From contig QRDG01000873.1 of the NCBI GenBank assembly GCA_012064385.1, positions 186,001 through 250,000 on the forward strand: a stretch of DNA of 64,000 bases. Direction: 5' to 3'. Below the pieces are notes generated by a model. That model did not search any database and was not told the origin of the DNA. It was given only the letters and a program-made list of their open reading frames with translations. The first letter of the stretch is position 1, and each line of letters starts with the position of its first letter. Shown piece after piece: positions 1 to 11,012 of the stretch. The stretch comes from Puccinellia tenuiflora. Its lineage: Eukaryota > Streptophyta > Magnoliopsida > Poales > Poaceae. Made by a program: the position numbers and the translations under genes.

Positions 1-1592
1 GGGGAAGAAGGCCCCTTAAATAGGTCCCCCGAAAACTTACCGTTATGGTCAAAATCGTGCCCAGGAGCGGTACTACCGCCCCGGGTGATTTCGGGTGCTC
101 AAACGCGCGCGGTACTGGACTCCCAGCGGTACCCGGGCGGTACCGGTACGGTACTACCGCTGGGCAAAAACTGCAGGACACCCGGTACGAGAAAAATCAT
201 AACTTAATCATCCGGACTCCGTTTTCGATGATCTTGGGCTCGTTGGAATCGCAACGAAAAGTTCTACAAGATCATGCAGAGAAACATCATAGTCCATCAA
301 TGGAGGATAAAACCAAAAGGAGAAAGGTAAAACCTCTCTATTTCACAAACCGGAAATGTTATATCTTTTACAAATGAAGTCCAAATGACATGAAACCAAT
401 TTTGTTGGAAAGAGGACGACAAATGCAATACTTGGAAATATAGCAAACAAGTAATGGATATTTTGCAAAGAAATGGGAAATAGAAATCTTCCGCACGGAT
501 GAACCGGCAAAATCTCCAATACCGAAACCGCAATAGAAGACGCATATGAAAATCGTTTTCGGTGAACTTAGCTTTGTCATGACAAGCACGACAAGCACCA
601 AGACCACACCACGATAAGAGACAAATAAGAATCAATAAAGATGATTGCATGGATGCAAAGGTTTGTGCTCTCTACGATGATACGATCATGATACTCGGTC
701 GAGAGCCCCTCTTGATAGTACGGTTATCTATCCTATAATCCGGTCTCTCACTAAACAACATGAGACCGGTAAAATAGAAACCCTATCAAGATCATACCTT
801 TGCCTTGCGCATTAATCCACTTGAGGTCGATGAAGACGATCTTCATCTCCTCAAGATGCACCACCTTCCTCGATTGCGCTTCGGTGAAGATTCACTTGAT
901 GCTCCCCCATACACCAAGATGGGAGACACACTCTTCGGCATAACTTCACTTGGCCTTGATCAATCCGCACAAAGCCTTGATCAACACAAACTTTTCTTCC
1001 CTTAGCTTTGACTCCAACAAATGGAGATCAAGTAACTCAAATGGACACACCTATGAATATAGCTTAATGCAAACATTAGTCCATAGAGATTGTCATTAAT
1101 TACCAAAACCATGTATGGGAGCAACCATGCACTTTCACTCGCTACTATCACCGTTCACATCGCCTGCTACCGGCCCCAACGCTTGTTGCCGCCTCCGCAC
1201 CCCGCCCTTCTCAAGCCGCTGCCTCTGTCGGTCCACCGCTGCACCCAACTTCCCTCTAACCCCGTCCCCATCTCCTGCTCCGGCGACCACCCAGCACATC
1301 GAAATCCTAAGCCCAGTCGCCGGCGAGCTCTCGCACCCGACCCAACAAGATAAGTTATTGCTTCACCTCCACCTACACCGCCACCGCGAGCCGCGTTGAG
1401 GTCCAGCTGGCGACATCGCGGCCAGCCGCACCATTCCCGTCGATGACGAGTGCTTGCTTCATCACGGGTCGTCTTCCTCCTCTCGCGGAAGCTGGGCCGG
1501 ATCCATAAGGAGGTCCAAAAGCTAGGAGGGGCACGCGCAGCGTGCATTACAGGAAAAATAGGATTTCCGATTCGCTCGGCGGCCTAACTTAC
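1..1592. other. Unassigned repeat-like flank, no gene seen
   Basis: I cannot assign this stretch to a family. Bases 45-180 are rich in GGTAC and GTACCG words that pair with each other. Bases 660-1010 look like degenerate repeat sequence from large grass elements, by general resemblance only. Bases 1110-1560 are GC-rich and hold several overlapping open frames on both strands, none with a recognisable domain. No LTR border, terminal inverted repeat or target-site duplication was found. Confidence 0.4.
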
Positions 1593-2112
1593 CTTTTTTT
1601 AGGAAATGCCTCTCGGCCAGCTTTATTGACTATAAAAAACAGTTACATCATTCGTCATAGCTGGTAGGATGAAACTAGGTGGGTCACCATCCCAGACATA
1701 GTTGTAAAAAAATGAAAACTATTCCTAGCCAACAAATGAGCAACTTCATTACAATCTCTAACACAATGAACATAACTAATATGTGTAATACCAGAAGCGA
1801 GGATTTTACAGTCATAATAGACCGCCGCTATAGAAGTCGCCGAGAAACCACCATCCCTCATAGTGTCTATAACCTGCATATTATCGGACTCAATAATAAA
1901 CTTTGTCAATCCAAGATGTTGGGCTAAACTGAGACCATCCCTGAGTGCATAAGCTTCTGCCATTGCTGCGTCATACACAAAAGGAATGCACGTAGAAGCT
2001 GCCGCAATGAATTTGCATTTGCAGTCACGTAAAACTACTCCCGAGCTCCCCCGCCCTTCCATTCACTTCAAAGGCAGCATCTACATCGATCTTCAGTAAA
2101 CCATCAGGAGGG
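1593..2112 (-). mobile_element. LINE 3' end fragment (non-LTR retrotransposon)
   Basis: On the minus strand this piece ends at a short A run (seven T on the plus strand at 1593-1599), as expected for a LINE tail, and codes for an RNase H domain like those at the C-terminus of plant L1-type elements. Its 5' side is cut exactly at 2113, where the LTR of element C begins, so C landed in this LINE. The rest of the LINE would lie beyond the other end of C, outside the window. Confidence 0.65.
1655..2112 (-). pseudogene. RNase H domain of a LINE (RVT_3 type), frameshifted and truncated
   Basis: The minus-strand frame from about 2062 down to 1655 reads as a plant RVT_3 RNase H domain: GVVLRD near the start, the motif AMAEAYALRDGL with the catalytic Glu, IIESDN with a catalytic Asp, and VRDCNEVAHLLAR near the end. 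The domain start (a KIDVDAAF motif) lies upstream at about 2060-2095 in another frame, so there is a frameshift near 2060. The open frame stops at 1655 and the 5' part is removed by the insertion at 2113. In LINEs this domain helps remove the RNA template during target-primed reverse transcription. This copy is dead. The domain family is a confident call; the particular LINE family is not. Confidence 0.75.
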
Positions 2113-3064
2113 TGATAGCGTGGATCACACATTCGCTGGGGAACCCCAAGAGGAAGGTATGATGCAGCGTAGCAGCAGTTTTCCCTTGATTACAAAACCA
2201 AGGATATCAAATCAAGTAGGACTTGGAGAAGGCTTAGCAAGGTGTCAACGGCGCTGTTTACAACAATTGAAGTGGACCTGCACACAATCACGAACAAACT
2301 ACTTTGCCCCAATGAAACAGAGAGGTTGTCAATCTCTCTAGCTTGCTGAACACAAAGAATTCATTGTGCAAGTGTAAAATATGATGAAAGTAAAATATGA
2401 CTAGCGAGCAAATGAGTGTGGAAAGCTAGTACAACAATTATAAACAGAGTAGGAAAATAGGACCGGGGTCCACAGATAACTAGTGGTGTCTCTCCAGAAG
2501 ATATGCATGATGTGTAAACAAATTACAGCAAGACAATTGACAATACGTTGGGCGCATAACAATGCTATCATAAAACAATATAGTTCACCGTTTCATCTAA
2601 TATGGGCATTACGTCAACTGCGTCTATGACTAATAATTCACCCCCGAGATCGCTATCCAGCATGTCTCCCAGAAGTATTAAGTTGTAAGCAATAGATCAT
2701 TGCAATAAGCATGGTGCATAATGTAAGCAATATAATAACATGAGGAAATAACACCACTGTTTTCTCCCTAGTGGCAACAACACAAACTTGGCATGAGCGT
2801 TTCCGTCAGTCGCACTCTGCTCAAGAAGGCATGAACCCACTATCTAGCATAAATACTCTCTCTGATAATACTAACAATTACTTGGCCAAAGCATCCACTA
2901 GCATCGGAGAGCATGCAAGATCATAAATAAAACATAACACATAGATGAACAAGAGTAATGATTTCCACAATTCATCAGATCCGAGCAAACACATCAAGAA
3001 GCAATTACAGATAATATGACCTTGATCATGTTAGGAAGCTCACAAGATCTAAACAATGGAGTAC
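2113..3064 (-). mobile_element. Element C, 3' LTR, distal part (minus strand)
   Basis: This is the reverse complement of the distal 950 bp of the LTRs at 3065-4648 and 58306-59840. Its outer end TGATAGCGTGGATC matches the reverse complement of the LTR end GATCCACGTCATCA. It stops at the AGTAC target site of element A, and the remainder of the same LTR is found at 59846-60452. Spliced together the LTR is about 1.56 kb. The 5 bp outside it (2108-2112, GAGGG) should be its target-site duplication; the partner lies outside the window. Confidence 0.85.
3060..3064. repeat. Target-site duplication AGTAC, left copy, of array A
   Basis: AGTAC precedes the first LTR of A at 3065 and recurs at 59841-59845 directly after its last LTR. 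Both lie inside the same LTR of element C, and removing 3065-59845 restores an uninterrupted C LTR. Confidence 0.92.
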
Positions 3065-4648
3065 TGATACGTCTCCGATGTATCTATAATTTTTGATGTT
3101 CCATGCTTGATTTTATATCAGTGCCACATGTTTTTATAATGTTTTTATATTATTTTGGCATGATTTATGGAACTAACCTATTAACAAGATGCCCATTGCC
3201 AGTTCTTGTTTTCTGCTGTCTTTTTGTTTCAGAAAAGTTCTTCTGGAAAGTTTCTCGGAACGCGCTGAAAATTAACAGAAATGATTTCCTATATGAAACA
3301 AAGACGGAACCCGAAGGACGCCCGGAGGGGAGCCCCAGGGGCTCCAGAAGCCACCTGGCCGCGACCCCCTAGGACGCGTCTAGGGCCCACCTGGACAGCT
3401 CCTTCGCCTCCTCGTGTCGCCTCTTCGCCTATAAAATCCCCCTCGACGCAAAAACCCTAACACACCAGATCATATTTCTAGAAGACATCCGAGGCCGCCG
3501 CCATATCCAACCCTAGTTCGGGAGGGTTCTGCAGCTCTTCTCGGCACCCTGCCGGAGAGGGGAATCGACACCGGAGGCATCTACACCACCATGCCTGCCT
3601 CCGAAGAGATGCGTGAGTAGTCCACCATGGGACTACGGATCCATAGCAGTAGCTAGATGGTTGTCTCTCCTCCTTGTACTCCATTGCTTAGATCTTGTGA
3701 GCTGCCTATCATGATCAAGATCATATTATTTGTAACTGCTACATGATCGTGTTTGCATGGATCCAATGAATTGTGGAAGTCATTGCTTTTGTTCATCTAT
3801 TGTGTTTTATCTATGATCTTGCATGCTCTCCGATGCTAGTGGATGCTTTGTCCAAGTAATTATTAGTGTTATATGAGGGAGTATTTATGCTAGATAGTGG
3901 GTTCATGCCTCTCTTGTCTGAGCTCGGGCTGACAGAAACGATTAAGATGAGAGATGTGCTGTTGCCACTAGGGAGAAAACAGCGGTGTGATTTCCTTGTG
4001 TTATTTACATTGCTTACATTATGCACTTTGCTTATTGCAATGATCTGTTGCTTGCAACTTAATACTTTTGGGTGACATGCTGGATAGCGATCCCAAGGTG
4101 GATTATTAGTCATAGATGCAGTCAGAAGACGGTCTATGTATTTTGACGTAATGCCCATATTAGATGAAACAGTGAACTATGTTATTTTATGATAGCCTTG
4201 TTGTGCGCCCACAATTCTGTCAATTGCCATGCTGTAATTTGTTTACCCATCATGTATATCTTTTGGAGAGACACCTCTAGTGAACTGTGGATCCCAGTCC
4301 TATTTTCCTACATTGCTTACAGCCGTTTTCATAGCTTTTCATCATCATTTGCTCATTGGTCCTACTTCACTCTCATCATATTTTAAATCCACACATTTAG
4401 TCCTTTGTGTTCAGCAAGCCGGAGAGATTGACAACCTCTCTGTTTTTGTTGGGGCAAAGTACTTGTTTGTGATTGTGTGTAGGTCCGCGTTAATCTACAA
4501 GCGCCAGAGTAGATTGACACCTCGCTAAGCCTTCTCCAAGTCCTACCGGATCTGACAACCTTGGTTTTGTCATCGTGGGAAACTGCTGCTTTGCTACATC
4601 ATACCTTCCTCTTGGGGTCTCCCAGCGAACGTGTGATCCACGTCATCA
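3065..4648 (+). repeat. Element A, LTR 1 (5')
   Basis: It begins TGATACGTCTCC and ends GTCATCA just before the primer-binding region. A TATA box (CTATAAAA) lies at 3429-3436. The near-perfect terminal inverted repeat GATACGTC/GACGTATC has one change here (GATGTATC). Confidence 0.9.
3429..3436 (+). promoter_or_regulatory. LTR TATA box, element A LTR 1
   Basis: CTATAAAA sits about 365 bp into the LTR. The same box is at 8573-8580 in LTR 2, and CTATAAAT is at 9597-9604 and 48997-49004 in the LTRs of B. It is missing from LTR 3 of A. Confidence 0.7.
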
Positions 4649-4716
4649 AGCTCTTTCTGGCGGGGATTATAAGAAGGCTTCTCGAACTACCAATTCCTCC
4701 GTCAACAAGCTTTTTC

Positions 4717-4734
4717 TGGCGGCATTGCCGGGGA
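4717..4734 (+). promoter_or_regulatory. Primer-binding site, tRNA-Asp type (element A, copy 1)
   Basis: TGGCGGCATTGCCGGGGA is two mismatches from TGGCGCCGTTGCCGGGGA, the complement of the 3' end of plant tRNA-Asp. A second, more decayed site (TCTGGCGGGGAT) lies 61 bp upstream next to the LTR, matching the doubled site in internal region 2. Confidence 0.8.
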
Positions 4735-4907
4735 CTTGGAAGCTTCTGCTAGGGGAGTTTCACACATCCTTTCACTTTACTTTGTTATTGTGTTGCTTAG
4801 TATATTTTATGTTAGTCTTGTTTTGCCTTTTGTTTGCTCTAAAACTGAAAAACACAAAAAAATTAAAAATTCCAGCACCTTGTTTACTTCGGTTTTATCT
4901 TGTTATC

Positions 4908-5764
4908 ATGACTAGTGCTTCAGATATGACGTATTTGGGAGAGATTCTGACTTTTGAACAAAAGGTTGGAGAGAGTTTTAAAAATGCTTGGGAAATAATT
5001 TCAGAACCTTACAAGAAAATGCAGCCCAGAATTGAATTGGGAGTTCTCCTAAATTTTTTCTACTTTGGTCTTACATCTGTGTATCAACACACTTTAGATG
5101 TTATGGTAGGAGAAACCTTCTCTGAATATGATGCAATTAAGGCTTTTAGAATTGTTAATGGGCTAGCCATTTTTCCTATGATGGATAAAATTGATAAGGT
5201 TATTGAAAAATTAGATAAGATGGAGAAAACTTTAAATGATCTTGCTATAAATGAAAAAGAGAGTGTTTCAGAAGCTAAGCAACCCCTTGCTTTAATGAAA
5301 AATGATTGGGAACCTTTTATTAAAATTGAAATTGATCACCAAAACTTTCTAGCTTATTGTGATCTAGGTTCCACTGTTTCAATCATGCCAAAAATGGTGT
5401 ATGACTCTCTTACTTATAATAATATGATAGATTACCCATTTTATCATTCTCATGCTAATGGAAATATTTCTAAGATTCTAGGAAGAGCTAATGGTATCCC
5501 TGTTGTCTTCCGAAATAAAATGTTCCCCCTTGATTTTATTATCTTAGAGAAATTCCAAGGGAATATAGTTTTTTAGGGAGATCTTTCCTTAAAGCTGCTG
5601 AGTGCTTTATTAATGTTAAGTATGGATTTTTGAAGCTCAACTCTTCCATTAACCGAAATATGTTTTTCCCTTGTAAGGTAAAAGATGAGCTTATTGAAGG
5701 GGTTAATAATTTTGATATTGAGTTAATTGATAAAAACTTGAATTTGCCCTTTTTGCCTAGCTAA
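4908..5764 (+). pseudogene. Retroelement ORF with retropepsin-like segment, frameshifted (copy 1)
   Basis: The frame opens at ATG 4908, 260 bp after the LTR and downstream of the primer site, and reads 222 codons to a stop at 5574-5576. The stop comes from two extra T at about 5570; without them the frame would run to the TAA at 5762-5764. Around residues 140-170 the segment FLAYCDLGSTVSIMPKMVYD resembles the aspartic-protease motif of Athila-type gypsy elements (D-L-G-S in place of D-T/S-G). The first 110 residues are charged, with helical repeats near KVIEKLDKMEKTL, and match no domain I know. The sister copy is at 50837-51685. A longer reading from 4575 would translate LTR and primer-site sequence and is not meaningful. 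Confidence 0.7.
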
Positions 5765-5765
5765 A

Positions 5766-5786
5766 AGGCGTTAAAGAAAAGCGCTT
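5766..5786 (+). other. Conserved hairpin after the ORF (copy 1)
   Basis: AGGCGTT, a 7-nt loop AAAGAAA, and AGCGCTT form a 7-bp stem in RNA (two G-U pairs). It lies directly after the ORF stop and before GGGAGGCAACCC. The identical hairpin is at 11682-11702 (B), 51691-51711 (A copy 2) and 62882-62902 on the minus strand (C). Confidence 0.7.
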
Positions 5787-6458
5787 ATGGGAGGCAACCC
5801 ATTTTATTTTACCTTCTGTTTCTTTTTGGTTTCTTTGAGTTTTTGGTGATGTTACTTCTGTAACAACTCCCTTGTATCTTTTTCTTTTGGTTTTTGGTGC
5901 CAAGAATAGCCTCTAAACAGAGGATGACTAATCGGTGAGTTTGCTGTCCAGAAACAGATTTCTGTTCTTCACTGTTCGAAAATCCAAAACATCACAGAAC
6001 GTCATCATTGGCTGTAAATTTTTGACAGCAAGCATCAGGGTTTTGTCTACCTTTCTCTAGTTTTAAGTTTTCTGATTTGAGGTCCATAAGTGTCCCGAAA
6101 AAATTCATCTTTACAGTCTATTCTGTTTTTCACAGATTCTGTCCTTAGTTTTGCATTGCTTCTTTCAAGGGCAGAGTGAAGCTCTTTACAAAGCTGGAGC
6201 TTTACTTAGACCTTTGTGACAGTAGCTAATGTTGTAAAAAATAAGTTCATGATATGTGCTTTGGAACTGAAGGAAGATTTTGTTTTTGTGGACTAACTCC
6301 TCTAATGAAGTTGCTATAAGTTTTGCGTGAAGGAAGTTTTCAAGTATCCAAGTGCGAGGTGATGAAGGAAGATCAAGAAGGGATAAAAGAATAAGCTTGG
6401 GGAGGATCCCCATGGACCTTCCTCTGAAATATTCAAGAAGTCACAAGCGTCTAAGCTT

Positions 6459-6479
6459 GGGGATGCCCAAGGCATCCCC
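6459..6479 (+). repeat. PPT-like perfect inverted repeat inside element A
   Basis: GGGGATGCC, a CAA loop and GGCATCCCC form a perfect 9-bp inverted repeat, preceded by AAGCTT. The 14-nt string AAGCTTGGGGATGC is identical to the polypurine tract at the 3' LTR. Copies are at 12374-12394 (one mismatch, B), 53538-53558 (A region 2) and 62238-62258 (C, minus). Confidence 0.75.
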
Positions 6480-8211
6480 TTCTTCATCAACAATCATCAG
6501 TTTCTCTCATGTTACTATATTTTTATTCCTTTGCTCATTATGTGCTGTTTTTGGAGCGTCAGTTTGTTTTTACTTTCAGTTTGTTTGTGTTTAGTTCTCC
6601 GGTCTTTGCAATAATTTGGATCCATGCATGCTTGTTTGGGAGAGAGACATGCTCCGCTTTTTCATTATACACTCCTGTGCTTCACTTATATGTGTTGAGT
6701 GTTTGGCCTTTGTGATTTTTTGCTTCAGCTCTTGCTTGTTCATAGTTGTTAGCTTTTGTAGTTAGGAAGTATTGCTCTTGTTGCTTCACCCTGTTAGTTT
6801 TATTTCAAATAAGTTGATTGGTGTTTGGGTAAGTGGAAATTGTCATGTAGGAAGTGTGAAAAGTGCTGCTTAATCTTGTAGATCATTGTCTTGAATCTTT
6901 GATACTTGTCAATTGTTTAGAGACATGAAGTAGATTAAATGATTACACTTGTGGATCATCTAGTAAGGATAGATTAGTAAAGAACTACTGTAAATCTTTA
7001 AAATTGTGGTGCTTGTCATGGTGGGTAGTTCTCAAAGTCTAGATATTCTTTTTGCAAAGAGTTGGTTTGGCTCACAAGGTAGACGGTGTGAAGTCCAGTG
7101 GTAATGCATGATGTATATCTGTAGTCATTCATTGAACCAAGTTGATGTTATGTGTTTGCTTGATATCCTGCTAAGCCAAAATTCCGTACTGAGAGGGAAT
7201 ACTTCTCGTGCATCCAACTCCCTGAGCCAAATATCTTTGCCATTTGTGTCCACCATACCTAACTACATGTGGTATTTCCCTGCCACTCCAAGTAAAATTT
7301 TCATGTGCTATCTTTAAGCTCATGAGGAAGCAGTGGGAAGCTAGATATAACCTGTGACAAACAAGGTAATTTCCCCCCTTTCACCCGGTGTTGATGGTTT
7401 ACGTCCTCACTTGAATCAACCCGAGAGTGGCTTAAGAAAAATATAAATATAACTCACCATTCTCCTCCGCACAATGAAAATCTGAGAAATCAGCTCAAAC
7501 ATTGGTTAGTGGTGAAACAAAGGAGAAAGAGGAATGTACTCGTTCCTCTAACACCAGCCGCTCTCAAAAGTCTAAAAGCCTTGCTTGAAGTGGGGGACTA
7601 GCTAGCTTCTCTACTGTGAAGTCGTTGACGAAAGCATGCATATCTCAAAACTGTTTTACTTCTGTCAAAAATCAAAAAAATAATAAAAAGCTCTAGCACA
7701 TGATTAATCCCTGCTTCCCTCTCGGAAGGGCCTTTCTTTTACTTTTATGTTGAGTCAGTCTTCCTCTTCCTTCTTAACCCCCTCAAGCAATCACTTGGTA
7801 TCAACTTTGGTTCATGTTTTACTTCATGTTATCTTTATGTCTAACTGTGAAAACTTTGTATTGACTTTATCTTGAGATAAACAAGTTGCACGTTGAAGCT
7901 TTATGCTGAAAAACTTAAATCTTCCTTTGTGTTGGCCAAACTCCTTTGTTGAACTAATATTGCTTTGTGAGATATCAATCATTGTCAAGTGTTATGCTTT
8001 TAAATCTCCCAGGTACTCTTTTCTAGTTAATTCTTGTTTATATGTTACACCTGGTTAATCATTGTTTGTTTCATTCAACGAACCTTTGTTTTGGATCAAT
8101 GCATTCAGTTCATATGCTTTACATGATTACATGATCAAGATTGTGTTTGGTAGCATGTCAATTCAAAAATTATTTTGTTATCACTTACCTACTCGAGGAC
8201 GAGCAGGAGTT

Positions 8212-8225
8212 AAGCTTGGGGATGC
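8212..8225 (+). promoter_or_regulatory. Polypurine tract before LTR 2 of element A
   Basis: AAGCTTGGGGATGC abuts the LTR start TGATACG. The same tract precedes the LTRs at 48633 and 58306 and, reversed, is at 60453-60466 for C. Confidence 0.8.
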
Positions 8226-9231
8226 TGATACGTCTCCGACATATCTATAATTTTTTATGTTCCATAATTGATTTATATCAGTGCCACATGTTTTTATAAT
8301 GTTTTTATATCATTTTGGCATGATTTATGGAACCAACCTATTAACAAGATGCCCAGTGCCAGTTCCTGTTTTCTGCTGTCTTTTTGTTTCAGAATAGTTG
8401 TTCTGGAAAGTTTCTCGGAACGCGCTGAAAATTTACAGGAATTATTTCCTATATGAAACAAAGACGGAACCCGAAGGACGCTGGGAGGGGAGCCCCAGGG
8501 GCTCCAGACGCCACCTGGCGTGGCTGGGGCCCACCTGGGCAGCTCCTTCGCCTCCTCGCGTCGCCTTTTCGCCTATAAAATCCCTCTCGACGCAAAAACC
8601 CTAAGACACCAGATCATATTTCTAGAAGACGTCCGAGGCTGCCGCCATCTCCAACCCTAGTTCGGGAGGGTTCTGCAGCTCTTCCCGGCACCCTGCCGGA
8701 GAGGGGAATCGAGACCGGAGGCATCTACACCACCATGCCTGCCTCCGGAGATATGCGTGAGTAGTCCACCACGGGACTACGGATCCATAGCAATAGCTAG
8801 ATGGTTGTCTCTCCTCCTTGTACTCCATTGCTTAGATCTTGTGAGCTGCCTATCATGATCAAGATCATATTATTTGTAACTGCTACATGATTGTGTTTGC
8901 ATGGATCCGATGAATTGTGGAAGTCATTGCTTTTGTTCATCTATTGTGTTTTATCTATGATCTTGCATGCTCTCCGATGCTAGTGGATGCTTTGTCCAAG
9001 TAATTATTAGTGTTGTATGAGGGAGTATTTATGCTAGATAGTGGGTTCATGCCTCTCTTGTCTGAGCTCGGGCTGACAGAAATGATTAAGATGAGAGATG
9101 TGCTGTAGCCACTAGGGAGAAAACAGCGGTGTGATTTCCTTGTGTTATTTACATTGCTTACATTATGCACTTTGCTTATTGCAATGATCTGTTGCTTGCA
9201 ACTTAATACTTTTGGGTGACATGCTGGATAG
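8226..9231 (+). repeat. Element A, LTR 2, first part (interrupted by B)
   Basis: The LTR is colinear with LTR 1 up to ATGCTGGATAG, where element B begins. It continues at 50011 (CGATCCCAAGG) after the GATAG duplication and ends at 50572. It is both the 3' LTR of internal region 1 and the 5' LTR of internal region 2. TATA box at 8573-8580. Confidence 0.9.
9227..9231. repeat. Target-site duplication GATAG, left copy, of element B
   Basis: GATAG at 9227-9231 and 50006-50010 flanks B. Joining the two sides restores the sequence seen in LTR 1 at 4075-4095. Confidence 0.93.
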
Positions 9232-10800
9232 TGATACGTCTCCAACGTATCTATAATTTTTGATGTTCCATGCTTGATTATATATCAGTGCCACATGTTT
9301 TTATAATGTTTCTATATCATTTTGGCATGATTTATGGAACTAACCTATTAACAAGATGCCTAGTGCCAGTTCCTGTTTTCTGTTGTCTTTTTGTTTCAGA
9401 AAAGTTGTTCTGGGAAGTTTCTCGGATTGCTCTCATAATTTACGGGAATTATTTCCAAGATGAAACGAAGACGGAACCCGAAGGACAGCCGGAGGGGAGG
9501 CACAGGGACTCCAGACGCCAGCTAGCCGCAGCCCCCCCTTGGCCGCACGTGGGGCCCACCTGGGGCCCTGTCCATCTCCTCGCGTCGCCCCTTAGCCTAT
9601 AAATTCTCCTCTGACCTAAAAATAGAGGAGGCGCGATCATAATCTCCAAAACATATCCGAGGCCGCCGCCATCTCAAACCCTAGTTCGGGAGGGTTCAGA
9701 AGCTCTTCCCGGCACCCTGCCGGAGAGGGGAATCGACGCCGGACGCATCTACACCACCATGCCTGCCTCCGGAGTGATGCGTGAGTAGTCCACCACGGGA
9801 CTACGGGTCCATAGCAGTAGCTAGATTGTTGTCTCTCCTCCTTGTACTCCATTGGTAGATCTTGTGAGCTGCCTATCATGATCAAGATCATCTATTTGTA
9901 ACTGCTACATGATTGTGTTTGCATGGATCCGATGAATTGTGGAAGTCATTACTTTTGTTCAGTTATGTGTTTCATCTATGATCTTGCATGCTCTCCGATG
10001 CTAGTGGTTTCTTTGGCCGAGTAATTGTTAGTGTTGTATGAGGGAGTATTTATGCTAGATAATGGGTTCATGCCTCTCTTTGTCTGAGTTCGGTGACAGG
10101 AATGGTTAAGGCTAGAGATGTGCTGTTGCCACTAGGGAGAAAACAGCGGTGTGATTTCTTCGTGTTATCTACATTGCTTACATTATGCACTTTGTTTATT
10201 GCGATGATCTGTTGCTTGCAACTTAATACTTTTGGGTGACATGCTGGATATAGATCCTAGAGTGGATTATTAGTCATAGATGCAGCTGGATGACGGTCTA
10301 TGTATTTTGACGTAATGCCCATATTAGATGAAGCGGTGAACTATATTGTTTTATGATAGCCTTGTTGTGCGCCTACAATTCTGTCAATTGCCATCCTGTA
10401 ATTTGTTTACCCATCATGTATATCTTTTGGAGAGACACCTCTAGTGAACTGTGGACCCCAGTCCTATTTTCCTACATTGCTTACAACCGTCTTCATAGCT
10501 TTTCATCATTATTTGCTCGCTGGTCATATTTCATCCTCATCATATTTTACATCCACACATTTAATTCTTTGTTTTTGGCAAGCCGGAGAGATTGGCAACC
10601 TCTCTGTTTTGTTGGGACAAAGTAGTTTGTTGGTGATTGTGTGCAGGTCCACGTCAATAATCGAGAAACGGCGCTATTGACACCTTGCTAAGCCTTCTCC
10701 AAGTCTTACTGGTTCGACAACCTTGGTTTTGAAATCAAGGGAAAACTTCCGCTACGCTGCTTCATACCTTCCTCTTGGGGTTTCCCAACCGCAATCAGCA
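9232..10800 (+). repeat. Element B, 5' LTR
   Basis: 1569 bp, starting TGATACGTCTCC and ending CAATCAGCA, ten bases before the primer site. TATA box CTATAAAT at 9597-9604. Confidence 0.9.
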
Positions 10801-10810
10801 AGACGTTTTC

Positions 10811-10828
10811 TGGCGCCATTGCCGGGGA
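10811..10828 (+). promoter_or_regulatory. Primer-binding site, tRNA-Asp type (element B)
   Basis: TGGCGCCATTGCCGGGGA differs by one base from the complement of the plant tRNA-Asp 3' end and lies ten bases after the LTR. Confidence 0.85.
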
Positions 10829-11012
10829 CCTGGAAGCTTCAGCTAGGGGAGTTTCACACATCCTTTCACTTTACTTTGTTTTGTCTTGGCTAGTTTATTT
10901 TTTGTTATCCTTGTTTTGCCTTTTGTTTGCTTTAAAACTGAAAAACACAAAAAAAAAAATTCCAGCAATTTGTCTCTTTTCGGTTTGTGTGACTTTATTG
11001 CTTGTTTGAGTC

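Larger units (their letters stand above)
4649..8225 (+). mobile_element. Element A, internal region 1 (3.58 kb)
   Basis: It runs from the end of LTR 1 to the polypurine tract before LTR 2. It holds a primer site, one ORF (4908-5764), a conserved hairpin (5766-5786), a PPT-like inverted repeat (6459-6479), and about 1.7 kb of AT-rich sequence (6500-8200) in which I see no gene. The same non-coding sequence recurs in internal region 2, in B and, reversed, in C. Confidence 0.85.

Noticed and set aside
1090..1547. Overlapping frames of 87-126 codons
   Set aside because: Pro/Arg-rich readings on both strands of GC-rich sequence with no recognisable motif.
4575..4907. N-terminal extension of the A ORF
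   Set aside because: It would translate the LTR end and primer-binding region. The ATG at 4908 is the natural start and is shared with the second copy.
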